Under the pieces are notes generated by a model. The model had not been told where the DNA came from and did not search any database. It was given only the letters and a program-made list of their open reading frames with translations. Below, one piece after another: positions 22,653 to 30,762 of a stretch of DNA of 30,898 nucleotides. Location: positions 1 through 30,898 of the forward strand of contig JAICEV010000002.1 of NCBI GenBank assembly GCA_025923975.1. Direction: 5' to 3'. Position 1 is the first letter of the stretch. Each line of letters starts with the position of its first letter. The position numbers and the translations under genes were made by a program. Source of the DNA: Propionibacteriaceae bacterium. Lineage in GTDB: Bacteria > Actinomycetota > Actinomycetes > Propionibacteriales > Propionibacteriaceae.

Positions 22653-24758
22653 TCAGAACGGTCTCGGGCCACGAGCTGGTCCGGCCCCAACCGGAATCCC
22701 GGGTCGTAACTCTTCCTGCTCTTCGATGGCTGCAGTGAACTGCGAGTTGTAAAGATCGAAGTAATGGCCGCGGGCGTCGAGCAGCTCGTGATGAGTGCCC
22801 TGCTCGACGATCTGACCGTCCTCCATGACCAAGATGACGTCGGCGTCACGGATGGTGGAAAGCCGGTGGGCAATCACGAAGCTGGTCCGATCCGTCCGCA
22901 GCGCGGCCATGGCCCGCTGCACCAGCACCTCCGTCCGGGTATCCACCGAGCTGGTCGCCTCATCCAAGATCAGCAGCGCCGGGTCGGCCAGGAAGGCTCG
23001 GGCAATAGTGATCAACTGCTTCTCGCCAGCGCTGATATTGCTGGCTTCCTCGTCCAGTGCCGTGTCATAGCCGTCCGGCAGCGCATGGACGAAGCGGTCA
23101 ACATAAGTGGCTTCGGCCGCTGCATGGATTTCTTCTTCGGTGGCGGTCGGCCGGCCATAGGCGATGTTGTCTCGGATAGTGCCGTGGAACAGCCAGGTGT
23201 CCTGCAGCACCATGCCGATGTTGGCGCGCAACGCCGACCGCGGCACGGTGGCAATGTCCACACCATCGAGGGTGATCCGGCCGCGGTCCAGCTCATAGAA
23301 CCTCATGATCAAGTTGACTAGTGTGGTTTTGCCGGCGCCGGTCGGACCAACAATGGCCACCGTGCTTCCCGGCTCGGCCACCAGAGACAGATCCTTGATC
23401 AAAGGCTTCTTGGGCTTTTTCGGGGGTTCAAGGGCGCCGTCCCCCTTGGTGGTGTCGGCATTGTAGGAGAACCAGACGTGTTCGAACGCCACCCGCCCGC
23501 AGGTCGGGTTGAGCGAGCTCACTTCCTCCGGCACCTGCTCTTCCTCGTCGAGCACCTCGAAAACCCGCTCAGCGGACGCCACACCGGACTGCAAGATGTT
23601 CACCATCGAGGCCAGCTGAGTAAGCGGCTGGGTGAACATCCGCGTGTATTGGATGAACGCTTGCACATCGCCGAGGTTCATCGTGCCGCTGGCCACGCGG
23701 AGCCCTCCAACCACGGCGATCGCCACATAATTGAGGTTCCCGATGAAGAACATCAGCGGCATGATCAAACCAGAGACGAACTGGGCGCCAAAGCTCGAGC
23801 TGAACAACACGCGGGTCCGCTCCTCGAACACCGCCTCGACCTCACGCTGCCGGCCGAACACCTTAACCAGGGACTGGCCGGTGAATGCCTCCTCGATGTG
23901 GCCGGTCAGTTCTCCGGTGGACTTCCATTGCTGGATGAAGAGCCTCTGGGAGCGCTTCCCGATCACCGCCGTCACCAAGATCGATACCGGAATCGTCAAC
24001 GCTGCGATGAGTGCCAGCACCGGCGATACGACGAACATCATCACGGTAACGCCGATGACAGTGAGCAGTGAGGTGAGCAGCTGACTCAGCGTTTGCTGCA
24101 GCGCTTGTGAGACGTTGTCGATGTCATTGGTCACCCGGCTTAGCAACTCGCCGCGAGTTTGCTTATCGAAGTAGCTGAGTGGCAGCCGATTGATCTTCTG
24201 CTCGACCTGGTCACGCAACGTTGAGACAGAGCGCTGCACCGCGCCGTTCAATAAGTAGCCCTGCAGCCACAAGAACAACGACGCCATCAAGTACAGAACC
24301 AGCGCCAGCAGCAGGAGCTGCCCCAAGAGCGTGAAGTCGATGCCGTGCCCTGGTACCACGTTCAGCCGCTCGATCATGTCGGCAAGCTGGCCGTTGCCTT
24401 CGGCGCGCAACTCAGCTACCACCTGCTCCTTGGTAGCCCCGCTTGGCAGGTCCTTGCCGAGAACGCCGGTGAAGATCACGTCGGTGGCCATGCCCAAGAT
24501 CTTGGGTCCCAGCACGTTCATCACGATGCCGGTGACCGCGAGCAGCAACACCAAGCTCAAGACCATCCGCTCGGGTGCAAGATGGCCGATCAGCCGCTTG
24601 AGGGAGGGGAAAAAGTGCAGCGACTTCTCGACCGGCCGCGCTTGCCCCCACGTGCGCCCGGTTCCGGCGGGCGGACCATACTTCGGGCGCTCCGGCGCCT
24701 TAGGCGCCGCTCCCTGTCCGTTGCCGCCGGCTGGAGCCGTCTGGCCGTTGCCGCTCAC
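22653..24758 (-). CDS. Heterodimeric ABC exporter, subunit with canonical Walker B
   Basis: This is a 701-residue half-transporter: a Gly/Pro-rich cytoplasmic start of about 60 residues, six transmembrane helices, then an ATPase domain. Walker A is GPTGAGKTT near residue 470 and Walker B is ALLILDEATSSVD with the catalytic Glu. The switch His is present in FVIAHRLSTIRDAD. The signature, however, is ISAGEKQ instead of SGGQ. It is the second exporter gene, overlapping the first by 4 nt. The pair resembles TM287/288 or BmrCD-type drug and lipid exporters. The substrate cannot be read from the sequence. Confidence 0.93.
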   Translation of the reverse strand: MSGNGQTAPAGGNGQGAAPKAPERPKYGPPAGTGRTWGQARPVEKSLHFFPSLKRLIGHLAPERMVLSLVLLLAVTGIVMNVLGPKILGMATDVIFTGVLGKDLPSGATKEQVVAELRAEGNGQLADMIERLNVVPGHGIDFTLLGQLLLLALVLYLMASLFLWLQGYLLNGAVQRSVSTLRDQVEQKINRLPLSYFDKQTRGELLSRVTNDIDNVSQALQQTLSQLLTSLLTVIGVTVMMFVVSPVLALIAALTIPVSILVTAVIGKRSQRLFIQQWKSTGELTGHIEEAFTGQSLVKVFGRQREVEAVFEERTRVLFSSSFGAQFVSGLIMPLMFFIGNLNYVAIAVVGGLRVASGTMNLGDVQAFIQYTRMFTQPLTQLASMVNILQSGVASAERVFEVLDEEEQVPEEVSSLNPTCGRVAFEHVWFSYNADTTKGDGALEPPKKPKKPLIKDLSLVAEPGSTVAIVGPTGAGKTTLVNLIMRFYELDRGRITLDGVDIATVPRSALRANIGMVLQDTWLFHGTIRDNIAYGRPTATEEEIHAAAEATYVDRFVHALPDGYDTALDEEASNISAGEKQLITIARAFLADPALLILDEATSSVDTRTEVLVQRAMAALRTDRTSFVIAHRLSTIRDADVILVMEDGQIVEQGTHHELLDARGHYFDLYNSQFTAAIEEQEELRPGIPVGAGPARGPRPF

Positions 24759-26491
24759 GCTGCAGCCTCCTCAGCGCTGAGTTGGGAATCCACGATCTCG
24801 GCATAGGTGGGACAGTGCACCAGCAATTCATCATGGGTGCCGGAGCCGACGATCTCGCCGTGTTCGAGTACAACGATCTTGTCTGCATCGGCGATGGTCG
24901 CCACCCGCTGCCCGACGATGATCACCGCAGCCTCGGCGGTCTCCCGCTGCAATGCAGCGCGCAACCGCGCGTCAGTTGCAACATCAAGCGCCGAGAAGGA
25001 GTCATCGAAGATATAGATCTCCGGTCGCTTCAGCAACGCCCGTGCGATGGACAACCGCTGTCGTTGGCCACCGGAGACATTGGCGCCGCCCTGCGAAATG
25101 GGTGCGTCCAGTTGGCCGGGCATCTCGCGTACGAAGTCATCAGCCTGAGCCACCGAAAGGGCTCGCCACAGCTCCTCGTCGGTGGCATCGGGATTGCCAT
25201 ACCGGAGATTGCTGCCGACGGTGCCAGAGAAGAGGAACGCCTTCTGCGGTACCAGACCGATCCGGCTCCACAGCAGCTCCTGGTCGCAGTCCCGGACCTC
25301 AACCCCATCCACCTTGACTGATCCGCCAGTGGCATCGAACAACCGCGGAATCAGCGAGATCAAGGTGGACTTGCCAGCGCCGGTAGAGCCGATGATTGCG
25401 GTCGTCTGTCCCGGTTCAGCGGTGAACCTGATGTTCCGTAAGACCGGGGACGCCGCTCCCGGGTAGGCGAACTCCACATCCTCGAGCTCCACGATCCCAG
25501 ATGCCCGTAGCTCCGTGATCGGATGCGATGGCGGCAGCACCGAGGATTCGGTACCCAACACCTCTTGGATCCGCTCAGCACACACTGCCGCGCGTGGTGC
25601 AATGATCAACAGGAACGTTGCCATCATGACTGACATCAAGATCTGAATCAGGTAGGTCAGAAAGGCCGTCAACGCTCCGATCTGCATGTCGCCGGCATCA
25701 ATTCGCCGCGCTCCAAACCACAGCACTGCCACGCTGAAGACATTGAGGATGAACATCACGATCGGAAAGATCGACGCCACATACCGGCCCACCGAGGTGG
25801 ACGTGGCAGTCAGCTCCTTGTTCGTCTGTGCGAAGCGCTTCGTCTCAAACGGCTCGCGGACGAACGCGCGGACCACTCGGATGCCTGTGATCTGCTCACG
25901 CAGCACGCGGTTGACGGTGTCGATCTGGGTCTGCATCAACCGGAATAGCGGACCCATCTTGCGGATCACCAGGTAGATCGAGATCGCCAGCACCGGCACC
26001 GCTACCGCTACCAGCCAGGACAGGCCGACGTCGGTACGAAGCGCCATGATGATTCCGCCGATCATGGTGATCGGGGCTGCGACAAACATGGTGGCGCTCA
26101 ACAGGACGAGCGTCTGCACCTGCTGGACATCGTTGGTGTTGCGGGTGATCAGCGACGGCGCCCCGAAGTGATTGAGCTCGCGGGAAGAGAAGGAAAGCAC
26201 CCGCTCGAATATCGACGCACGTACGTCGCGGCCGAAGCTCATCGCTGTCTTGGCGCCCAGATAAGTCGCCCAGATCGAGCAGCCAACCTGTACTAGCGTG
26301 ACAGCGAGCATCATCTGGCCGGTACGCCAGATGTAGCCAATGTCGCCCCTAGCCACGCCCTCATCGATGATCGCCGCGTTCAGACTGGGCAGCAGCAGGG
26401 CGGCCATGGTACCGGCGAGCGACAAGATCAAGAGGCCAGCGATCTGGCGCCGGTAGGGTGCGAGGTAGGTACGGAGCAGGCGGATCAGCAT
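24755..26491 (-). CDS. Heterodimeric ABC exporter, subunit with degenerate Walker B
   Basis: This is a 578-residue half-transporter with six transmembrane helices and an ATPase domain. Walker A is GSTGAGKST near residue 366 and the signature VSGGQRQRLSIARALL is canonical. In Walker B, IYIFDDSFSALD, the catalytic Glu is replaced by Asp, and the switch His is replaced by Gln (IIVGQRVATIADAD). Together with its partner it would form one working and one degenerate ATP site. The gene overlaps the tetR stop by 7 nt, so TetR, this subunit and its partner form one operon. Confidence 0.93.
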   Translation of the reverse strand: MLIRLLRTYLAPYRRQIAGLLILSLAGTMAALLLPSLNAAIIDEGVARGDIGYIWRTGQMMLAVTLVQVGCSIWATYLGAKTAMSFGRDVRASIFERVLSFSSRELNHFGAPSLITRNTNDVQQVQTLVLLSATMFVAAPITMIGGIIMALRTDVGLSWLVAVAVPVLAISIYLVIRKMGPLFRLMQTQIDTVNRVLREQITGIRVVRAFVREPFETKRFAQTNKELTATSTSVGRYVASIFPIVMFILNVFSVAVLWFGARRIDAGDMQIGALTAFLTYLIQILMSVMMATFLLIIAPRAAVCAERIQEVLGTESSVLPPSHPITELRASGIVELEDVEFAYPGAASPVLRNIRFTAEPGQTTAIIGSTGAGKSTLISLIPRLFDATGGSVKVDGVEVRDCDQELLWSRIGLVPQKAFLFSGTVGSNLRYGNPDATDEELWRALSVAQADDFVREMPGQLDAPISQGGANVSGGQRQRLSIARALLKRPEIYIFDDSFSALDVATDARLRAALQRETAEAAVIIVGQRVATIADADKIVVLEHGEIVGSGTHDELLVHCPTYAEIVDSQLSAEEAAA

Positions 26492-27093
26492 GATGCCCGC
26501 TCCCTATCTGGTGATAGGCGCCGGCAGCTACCGTTCAGAACAAGATCAACAATTTGTTCTGGATCAGCGAGCCGCTGATCGCCGAGGATGGGATGGGTGA
26601 TCGCAAATGTAATCGCCCGCAGCGCACTGGCCGCCTCCATGACAGCTAACCGGAGCTGATCTTGGTCTGGTCCGATCAGGGCAGCGATGGCCTCATTGAT
26701 CAGCTCATTGTCCGCCTGCTGTCTTGTTCGGAAGCTGTCATGGTCCGGCGCCTCCTTACGGAGCCGCAGCGATCCATACAGCGCAAAGACCCGCCGCAGC
26801 CGTTCCTGCAGGATGACAACTGCTGCAATCAACCGCTCCTCAAGGCTCAAGCCGCGATCGATCTGGGCGAGTTCGTCGCAGGTGCGGTGGATGTCGAAGG
26901 AGTCCTTGATGACAGCATCGATCAGCTCCTCCTTAGTGGCAAAGGCGCGGAAGATAGTCCCCTCGGCAATGCCTGCAGCCTCGGCGATCTGCCTGGTACT
27001 GATCTCGCGCCCGAATTGCTCCAGTAGGGGCTCGGTCGCCGCAATGAGCGCGGCTCGGCGCTCATCGAGGGGTAACGGGGCGGCGCGAGTCAC
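26485..27093 (-). CDS. TetR-family transcriptional regulator
   Basis: This protein has 202 residues. The N-terminal helix-turn-helix STRQIAEAAGIAEGTIFRAFATKEELIDAVI (about 32-62) is typical of TetR; the C-terminal ligand-binding helices are variable. It heads the exporter operon, and a perfect palindrome lies in its own promoter, so it most likely represses itself and the exporter until a ligand, often an exported drug, binds. The GTG at 27093 is about where transcription should begin, suggesting a leaderless message. Confidence 0.92.
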   Translation of the reverse strand: MTRAAPLPLDERRAALIAATEPLLEQFGREISTRQIAEAAGIAEGTIFRAFATKEELIDAVIKDSFDIHRTCDELAQIDRGLSLEERLIAAVVILQERLRRVFALYGSLRLRKEAPDHDSFRTRQQADNELINEAIAALIGPDQDQLRLAVMEAASALRAITFAITHPILGDQRLADPEQIVDLVLNGSCRRLSPDRERASC

Positions 27094-27099
27094 CCAGTC

Positions 27100-27128
27100 A
27101 GCCTAGTGAGTGAGTACTCACTCATCAA
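27100..27128 (-). promoter_or_regulatory. tetR promoter with operator TGAGTGAGTACTCACTCA in the spacer
   Basis: On the minus strand TTGATG (27128-27123), a 17-nt spacer and TAGGCT (27105-27100) form a promoter. The 18-bp perfect palindrome 27107-27124 fills the spacer and touches the -35 box, the classic place for TetR repression. The expected start point falls at the GTG codon at 27093. Confidence 0.7.
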
Positions 27129-27244
27129 GGGACATCCGCAATGAGGGATGAGATCCGCCATCAGCTGGATTATCCGGCGGTGTGCCGCGGTTAGAGAGTG
27201 CAATGAACAATAGCGGCGCTCGCCGATTTGGGAGGAATAAAACG

Positions 27245-27943
27245 GTGGATTTGGGCCGACTGGCCGATGAGCTGTTCGAGGCTGTCATTTTCGACTTGGA
27301 CGGAACGCTCATCGACTCAACTCCAGCGGTGATGCGGGCCTGGGCGACGTGGGAAAGGGAGTATGGACTCGCCCCAACGGACGTGGTCCGGCACCATGGC
27401 GTGCCATCGGCATCGGTGGTACGTGCTGTGATGCCGGAGCATCTGCATGACGCGGCGCTGCGGCGCATTACCGAATTAGAACTCACGGACCTGGCCGACG
27501 TTGTCGTGCTCCCCGGAGCGGTTGAGGCTCTGGCCTCACTGGCGAACGCAAAGAATGCGATCGCTACATCGTGCACCGTACCGCTTGCTGAAGCCCGAAT
27601 CGGTGCCGCAGCGTTAGTGCCTCCCTCGGTACTTGTGACCGTCGACGATGTAACGCACGGCAAGCCGCACCCCGAGCCGTTCCTCGAGGCGGCTCGCCGA
27701 CTGGGCGTCGACCCACGTCGCTGCCTTGTGGTAGAAGACGCTCCCAAGGGGCTAGAGGCAGCCCGCGCTGCCGGTTGCTTCACGCTGGCGGTTGTCACGA
27801 CGACACCTCGCGAGGCACTCGATGCGGACGCCATCGTCAGTGACCTCTCGGACATCCGATTCGAACCAAATCACGAAGGCATTCGGGTAAGGCTTGTCGA
27901 TGAGCTAGCCGGTGCCCTTCGACAGGCTCAGGGCGCAAAGTAG
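27245..27943 (+). CDS. HAD-family hydrolase (phosphatase)
   Basis: This is a 232-residue haloacid dehalogenase-like protein. Motif I is FDLDGTLIDS with nucleophile Asp17 and Asp19. Motif II is the Thr/Ser of ATSCTVP. Motif III is the Lys in GKPHPEPF, and motif IV is VVEDAPKGLEAA. The cap lies after motif I, as in beta-phosphoglucomutase and sugar-phosphate phosphatases, so a small phosphorylated sugar or polyol is a likely substrate. GTG at 27245 follows GGGAGG and was preferred; ATG at 27203 and GTG at 27182 are in frame upstream. The last residues, LRQAQGAK, are encoded by a genomic repeat. Confidence 0.88.
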   Translation: MDLGRLADELFEAVIFDLDGTLIDSTPAVMRAWATWEREYGLAPTDVVRHHGVPSASVVRAVMPEHLHDAALRRITELELTDLADVVVLPGAVEALASLANAKNAIATSCTVPLAEARIGAAALVPPSVLVTVDDVTHGKPHPEPFLEAARRLGVDPRRCLVVEDAPKGLEAARAAGCFTLAVVTTTPREALDADAIVSDLSDIRFEPNHEGIRVRLVDELAGALRQAQGAK

Positions 27944-27955
27944 GGCTCAGGGCGC
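27917..27955. repeat. CGACAGGCTCAG repeat and 12-bp direct repeat at a gene end
   Basis: CGACAGGCTCAG (27920-27931) is the same core as in the hairpin arm at 4580-4591. GGCTCAGGGCGC occurs at 27925-27936 and again at 27944-27955. The element overlaps the HAD stop codon and lies before the convergent DUF5302 gene, where it could help end transcription. Confidence 0.6.
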
Positions 27956-27965
27956 GCGTACTTAG

Positions 27966-28163
27966 CTAGCCCGTTTTGCGTCGGAAGGTCGTGCGCTTGG
28001 TTTCAACCGGGCCATGCGGATGGACGTGCTGTTGAGCGTTATCGATATGGTCCTCGCCCTTACGACCCTGCTTGGCTGCCAGAGCCTCTCTGAACTTGCG
28101 CTTGGTCTCGTCCTCGGGTGCCTGTTTATGGCCGGCCTTGCCGGGCTTGTCGCGACCGCTCAT
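27966..28163 (-). CDS. DUF5302 family small protein
   Basis: This protein has 65 residues and is very hydrophilic and charged, with KRKFREALAAKQGRKGE in the middle and FRRKTG at the end. This pattern (KRKFREAL...KQG...FRRKSG) is what I associate with actinobacterial DUF5302, a family of unknown role. There are no membrane segments. It is probably intrinsically disordered, possibly nucleic-acid binding given its basic charge. Confidence 0.8.
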   Translation of the reverse strand: MSGRDKPGKAGHKQAPEDETKRKFREALAAKQGRKGEDHIDNAQQHVHPHGPVETKRTTFRRKTG

Positions 28164-28174
28164 ACGCCTAATTC

Positions 28175-28927
28175 TTACCGCTGATCAGCGTCCGGGCCAG
28201 CAGACTGCGGCTCCGGTGACGGCCACGAGCTCGGCGGCCAGCTCCGGATGGTGTCCTCGTCGCCGCCCACTTGATCATCGCTATCACCTGTTGTGCTGCC
28301 CTGTTCGTCGGCGCTGGCTTCGGCTGCCTCATCTTGCTCAGGCACCAGCGTGACCGCGGTACCGTACGCTGCGACCTCGCTGAGTGACTGAGTGATCTCG
28401 CTGCAATCAAACTTCAGCCCGACCACCGCGTCCGCGCCGGCGGCCACTGCCATATCAACCATTCGTGCCACCGCATCCTGACGCGAGTCGGTCAGCATGA
28501 CGACATAGCCGTCTATCGGGTTCCCGCCGCGAAGGTCAGGCCGCAGTTCCCGGGTACGCGCCACGACACCGACCACGTCGCCGACCACCGTTGAGATCTC
28601 GCGACCTGGAACCGTCTCCATGGTCACGACTGGCAGCGGCCGCTGGACAACAGTGGGCTGCTTCATGGCCGGCGGTTGTGGAGTCCACTGCCCCGGTTGC
28701 CCGTACGGGCCCTGCCCGGGCTGACCATACGGCTGTTGCGGCGGCGGGTACTGACCCGGTTGCTGAGGGTACGGCCCCTGTTGGCCTGGATACGGCGGCT
28801 GAGGCTGGCGTCCCGCAGACGACTGACCGTACGGCTGCTGTGGCTGCCCATACGGCCCGGGCTGCTGCTGTCCGTACGGATTGGCCGGATTCTGTCCGTA
28901 AGGCGGCTGCTGCCCGTAGTTGCTCAT
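28175..28927 (-). CDS. YbjQ-family protein with PYGQ-repeat N-terminus
   Basis: This protein has 250 residues. The first 90 or so residues are low complexity, built of PYGQ, QQPG and PYPQQ units. A YbjQ (DUF74, putative heavy-metal-binding) domain follows at about 100-200, with VPGREISTVVGDVVGVVARTRE and MAVAAGADAVVGLKFDCSEI. The tail is acidic and Ser/Pro-rich. YbjQ domains form pentamers, and their role is unclear. Similar Pro/Gln-rich extensions are common in actinobacterial membrane-associated proteins, but no membrane helix is present here. It follows no clear operon partner. Confidence 0.82.
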   Translation of the reverse strand: MSNYGQQPPYGQNPANPYGQQQPGPYGQPQQPYGQSSAGRQPQPPYPGQQGPYPQQPGQYPPPQQPYGQPGQGPYGQPGQWTPQPPAMKQPTVVQRPLPVVTMETVPGREISTVVGDVVGVVARTRELRPDLRGGNPIDGYVVMLTDSRQDAVARMVDMAVAAGADAVVGLKFDCSEITQSLSEVAAYGTAVTLVPEQDEAAEASADEQGSTTGDSDDQVGGDEDTIRSWPPSSWPSPEPQSAGPDADQR

Positions 28928-28979
28928 GCCGACAAGATATCGGCCTAGGACAGCTGCGCCCAGACGCGCAGCGGCGGGT

Positions 28980-29831
28980 CTAGCCCAGCTCGGTCATCTC
29001 AACGGTGACGAACATCTGTGAGCGGCCGCCGGAGTACGTGCCGCGCAGCGGCGCTACATCGCCGTAGTCGCGACCGTGGCCGACTCGGACGTATCCGTCG
29101 GTCAGCCGCCGGGACATCGTTGGGTCGTACGCCACCCAACTGCCGCACCACCACTCCACCCAGGAATGGCTTTCACCCTCCACGATCTGGTTCGGTTCAC
29201 CCTTGCCCGGATGTAGATAACCCGATACGTATCGGGCGGGCAGACCCATAGAGCGCAGGGCTCCTAGTGCCAGGTGGCTGTAATCCTGGCAGACCCCGCG
29301 ACTCAGCTCCCAGACCTCACTGGCTGTGCTTGTTACCTTCGTCGAGCCGCGCTCGTAGCTCAAACGATCATGAATCAGGGCACAGACGTCCAAGGCCGCC
29401 AGTCGAGGCGGCTGTGTCGTCGTCCTTGCGGCCAGGTCAGCCAGTTCCTCAGGAGGCTGGGTGCGTTCGTTGACGGTGAGGAACTCGGCCATCTTGTCCA
29501 CCACGGCGCGGTCCCGCAGGGCTGGCCACCCAAGATCGTTAGGGGCCACCCGCCGGTCGACGTCCCAGGCAAGATCATCTCCATGGGTCTCGACAACGCT
29601 CTGGGCGTGCACCCTCAGTCGGTCATGCGGCTCGTGCACCTCGAAGGTGGTGGCAACGGTGCCCCAGTAGTCGGTGTAGCTGAAGCTCCACGCCGCCGGT
29701 TCGATGGTGACGCGGCTGCTCCACACCGTCTGGTGATCGGTCTCCGCCGGCGACATCCGCGCCTCGTTGTATGAGGACTTGACGCGCGCTGCGTACCGGA
29801 ATCCCGTCTGATGATCAATGCTCAGCCGCAT
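28980..29831 (-). CDS. Transglutaminase-like protease-fold protein
   Basis: This protein has 283 residues, with an N-terminal beta domain (Bact_transglu_N) and a transglutaminase core. The catalytic triad is complete: Cys181 in GVCQDYSHLAL, His222 in EGESHSWVEW and Asp236 in VAYDP. There is no signal peptide, so it is cytosolic. It lies one base after the alpha-E gene in an operon with the ATP-grasp gene. Proteins of this set are predicted to make and cut an unknown peptide or amide-linked modification; this enzyme would be the hydrolase or transferase. Confidence 0.93.
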   Translation of the reverse strand: MRLSIDHQTGFRYAARVKSSYNEARMSPAETDHQTVWSSRVTIEPAAWSFSYTDYWGTVATTFEVHEPHDRLRVHAQSVVETHGDDLAWDVDRRVAPNDLGWPALRDRAVVDKMAEFLTVNERTQPPEELADLAARTTTQPPRLAALDVCALIHDRLSYERGSTKVTSTASEVWELSRGVCQDYSHLALGALRSMGLPARYVSGYLHPGKGEPNQIVEGESHSWVEWWCGSWVAYDPTMSRRLTDGYVRVGHGRDYGDVAPLRGTYSGGRSQMFVTVEMTELG

Positions 29832-29832
29832 C

Positions 29833-30762
29833 TCAACGCGTCCCTTCGGTGATCCAAGCGGTCGGATCCGCAGCAGCGAAATAGCTGGTGGCGACGGTGA
29901 TGGTCACCTGAGCCGCGACATCTTGAACAGCTGACATTTCACGGTTGAGGTTGGCAAGCAGCTCATCAAGATCGGCATACTCCAAGCGAGCCCGAAGCTG
30001 GCCGAGAGAGCGAACCGCGGTCTGAGCATGCTGTGCTGTCACCACGTTGTTCTGGGCCACTTTCTGCAGGCTGTCGGTAGCCGCGATAAGCCCGTGCATG
30101 ATCGAACGCGGGAACCTCGCGTCCACGATCAAGAACTCGGCCGCTTCGCGGTCGGTGTAGAGACCTCGATAGGTCCTCAGGAAGGCGTCGTGTCCGCCGC
30201 ACCCTCGCAGTACCGCGGGCCATTGGATGCTGCCGTGGGCGAGCGAGGCCGATGCAACAAGCCGGGACGTCATGTCAACTTGCTCGAGTGATCGGCCCAT
30301 GGACATGAACTCCCAGCCATCATCACGGACCATAACGCTACGAGCGATTCCCGCGAACATGGCGCTGCGTTCGCGTACCCAGTTCAGGAAGACATGTGCG
30401 CCGGTCGCCCCGAAAGGCGTTGTTGGGAGCTGGTGCCAGGTTGTGTTCACACACTCCCAGAGGTCGAGCGGGATCACTTCACGGGCTCGGCGTGCATTGT
30501 CCCGCGCCGCAGCGTATGAGAAGTAGATCGACGTTGGCTCGGACGGGTCATATCCGAGCACCCGCAGCAGGTCAGTCAGTGTCGGATCTTCGACATGATC
30601 AGCACTCATCAACGCCAAGAGGTTGCGACAGGCATCCACCTCGGCGGCCGTGGTGTCCTCGATCAGCATCCTCAGGTGGGTCTGCAGCAGTCGGGCCGTG
30701 TCCTCGGCCCGTTCCACGTAACGGCCGATCCAGAACAGCGACTCTGCGATCCGGCTCAGCAT
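29833..30762 (-). CDS. Alpha-E domain protein
   Basis: This is a 309-residue all-helical protein starting MLSRIAESLFWIGRYVERAEDTARL, the usual N-terminus of the alpha-E family, so the ATG at 30762 is preferred to one at 30774. The family is found almost always beside a circularly permuted ATP-grasp enzyme and a transglutaminase, and has conserved acidic and Arg residues but no known activity. Its start overlaps the preceding stop codon by 7 nt (ATGCTGA), which points to translational coupling. Confidence 0.93.
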   Translation of the reverse strand: MLSRIAESLFWIGRYVERAEDTARLLQTHLRMLIEDTTAAEVDACRNLLALMSADHVEDPTLTDLLRVLGYDPSEPTSIYFSYAAARDNARRAREVIPLDLWECVNTTWHQLPTTPFGATGAHVFLNWVRERSAMFAGIARSVMVRDDGWEFMSMGRSLEQVDMTSRLVASASLAHGSIQWPAVLRGCGGHDAFLRTYRGLYTDREAAEFLIVDARFPRSIMHGLIAATDSLQKVAQNNVVTAQHAQTAVRSLGQLRARLEYADLDELLANLNREMSAVQDVAAQVTITVATSYFAAADPTAWITEGTR

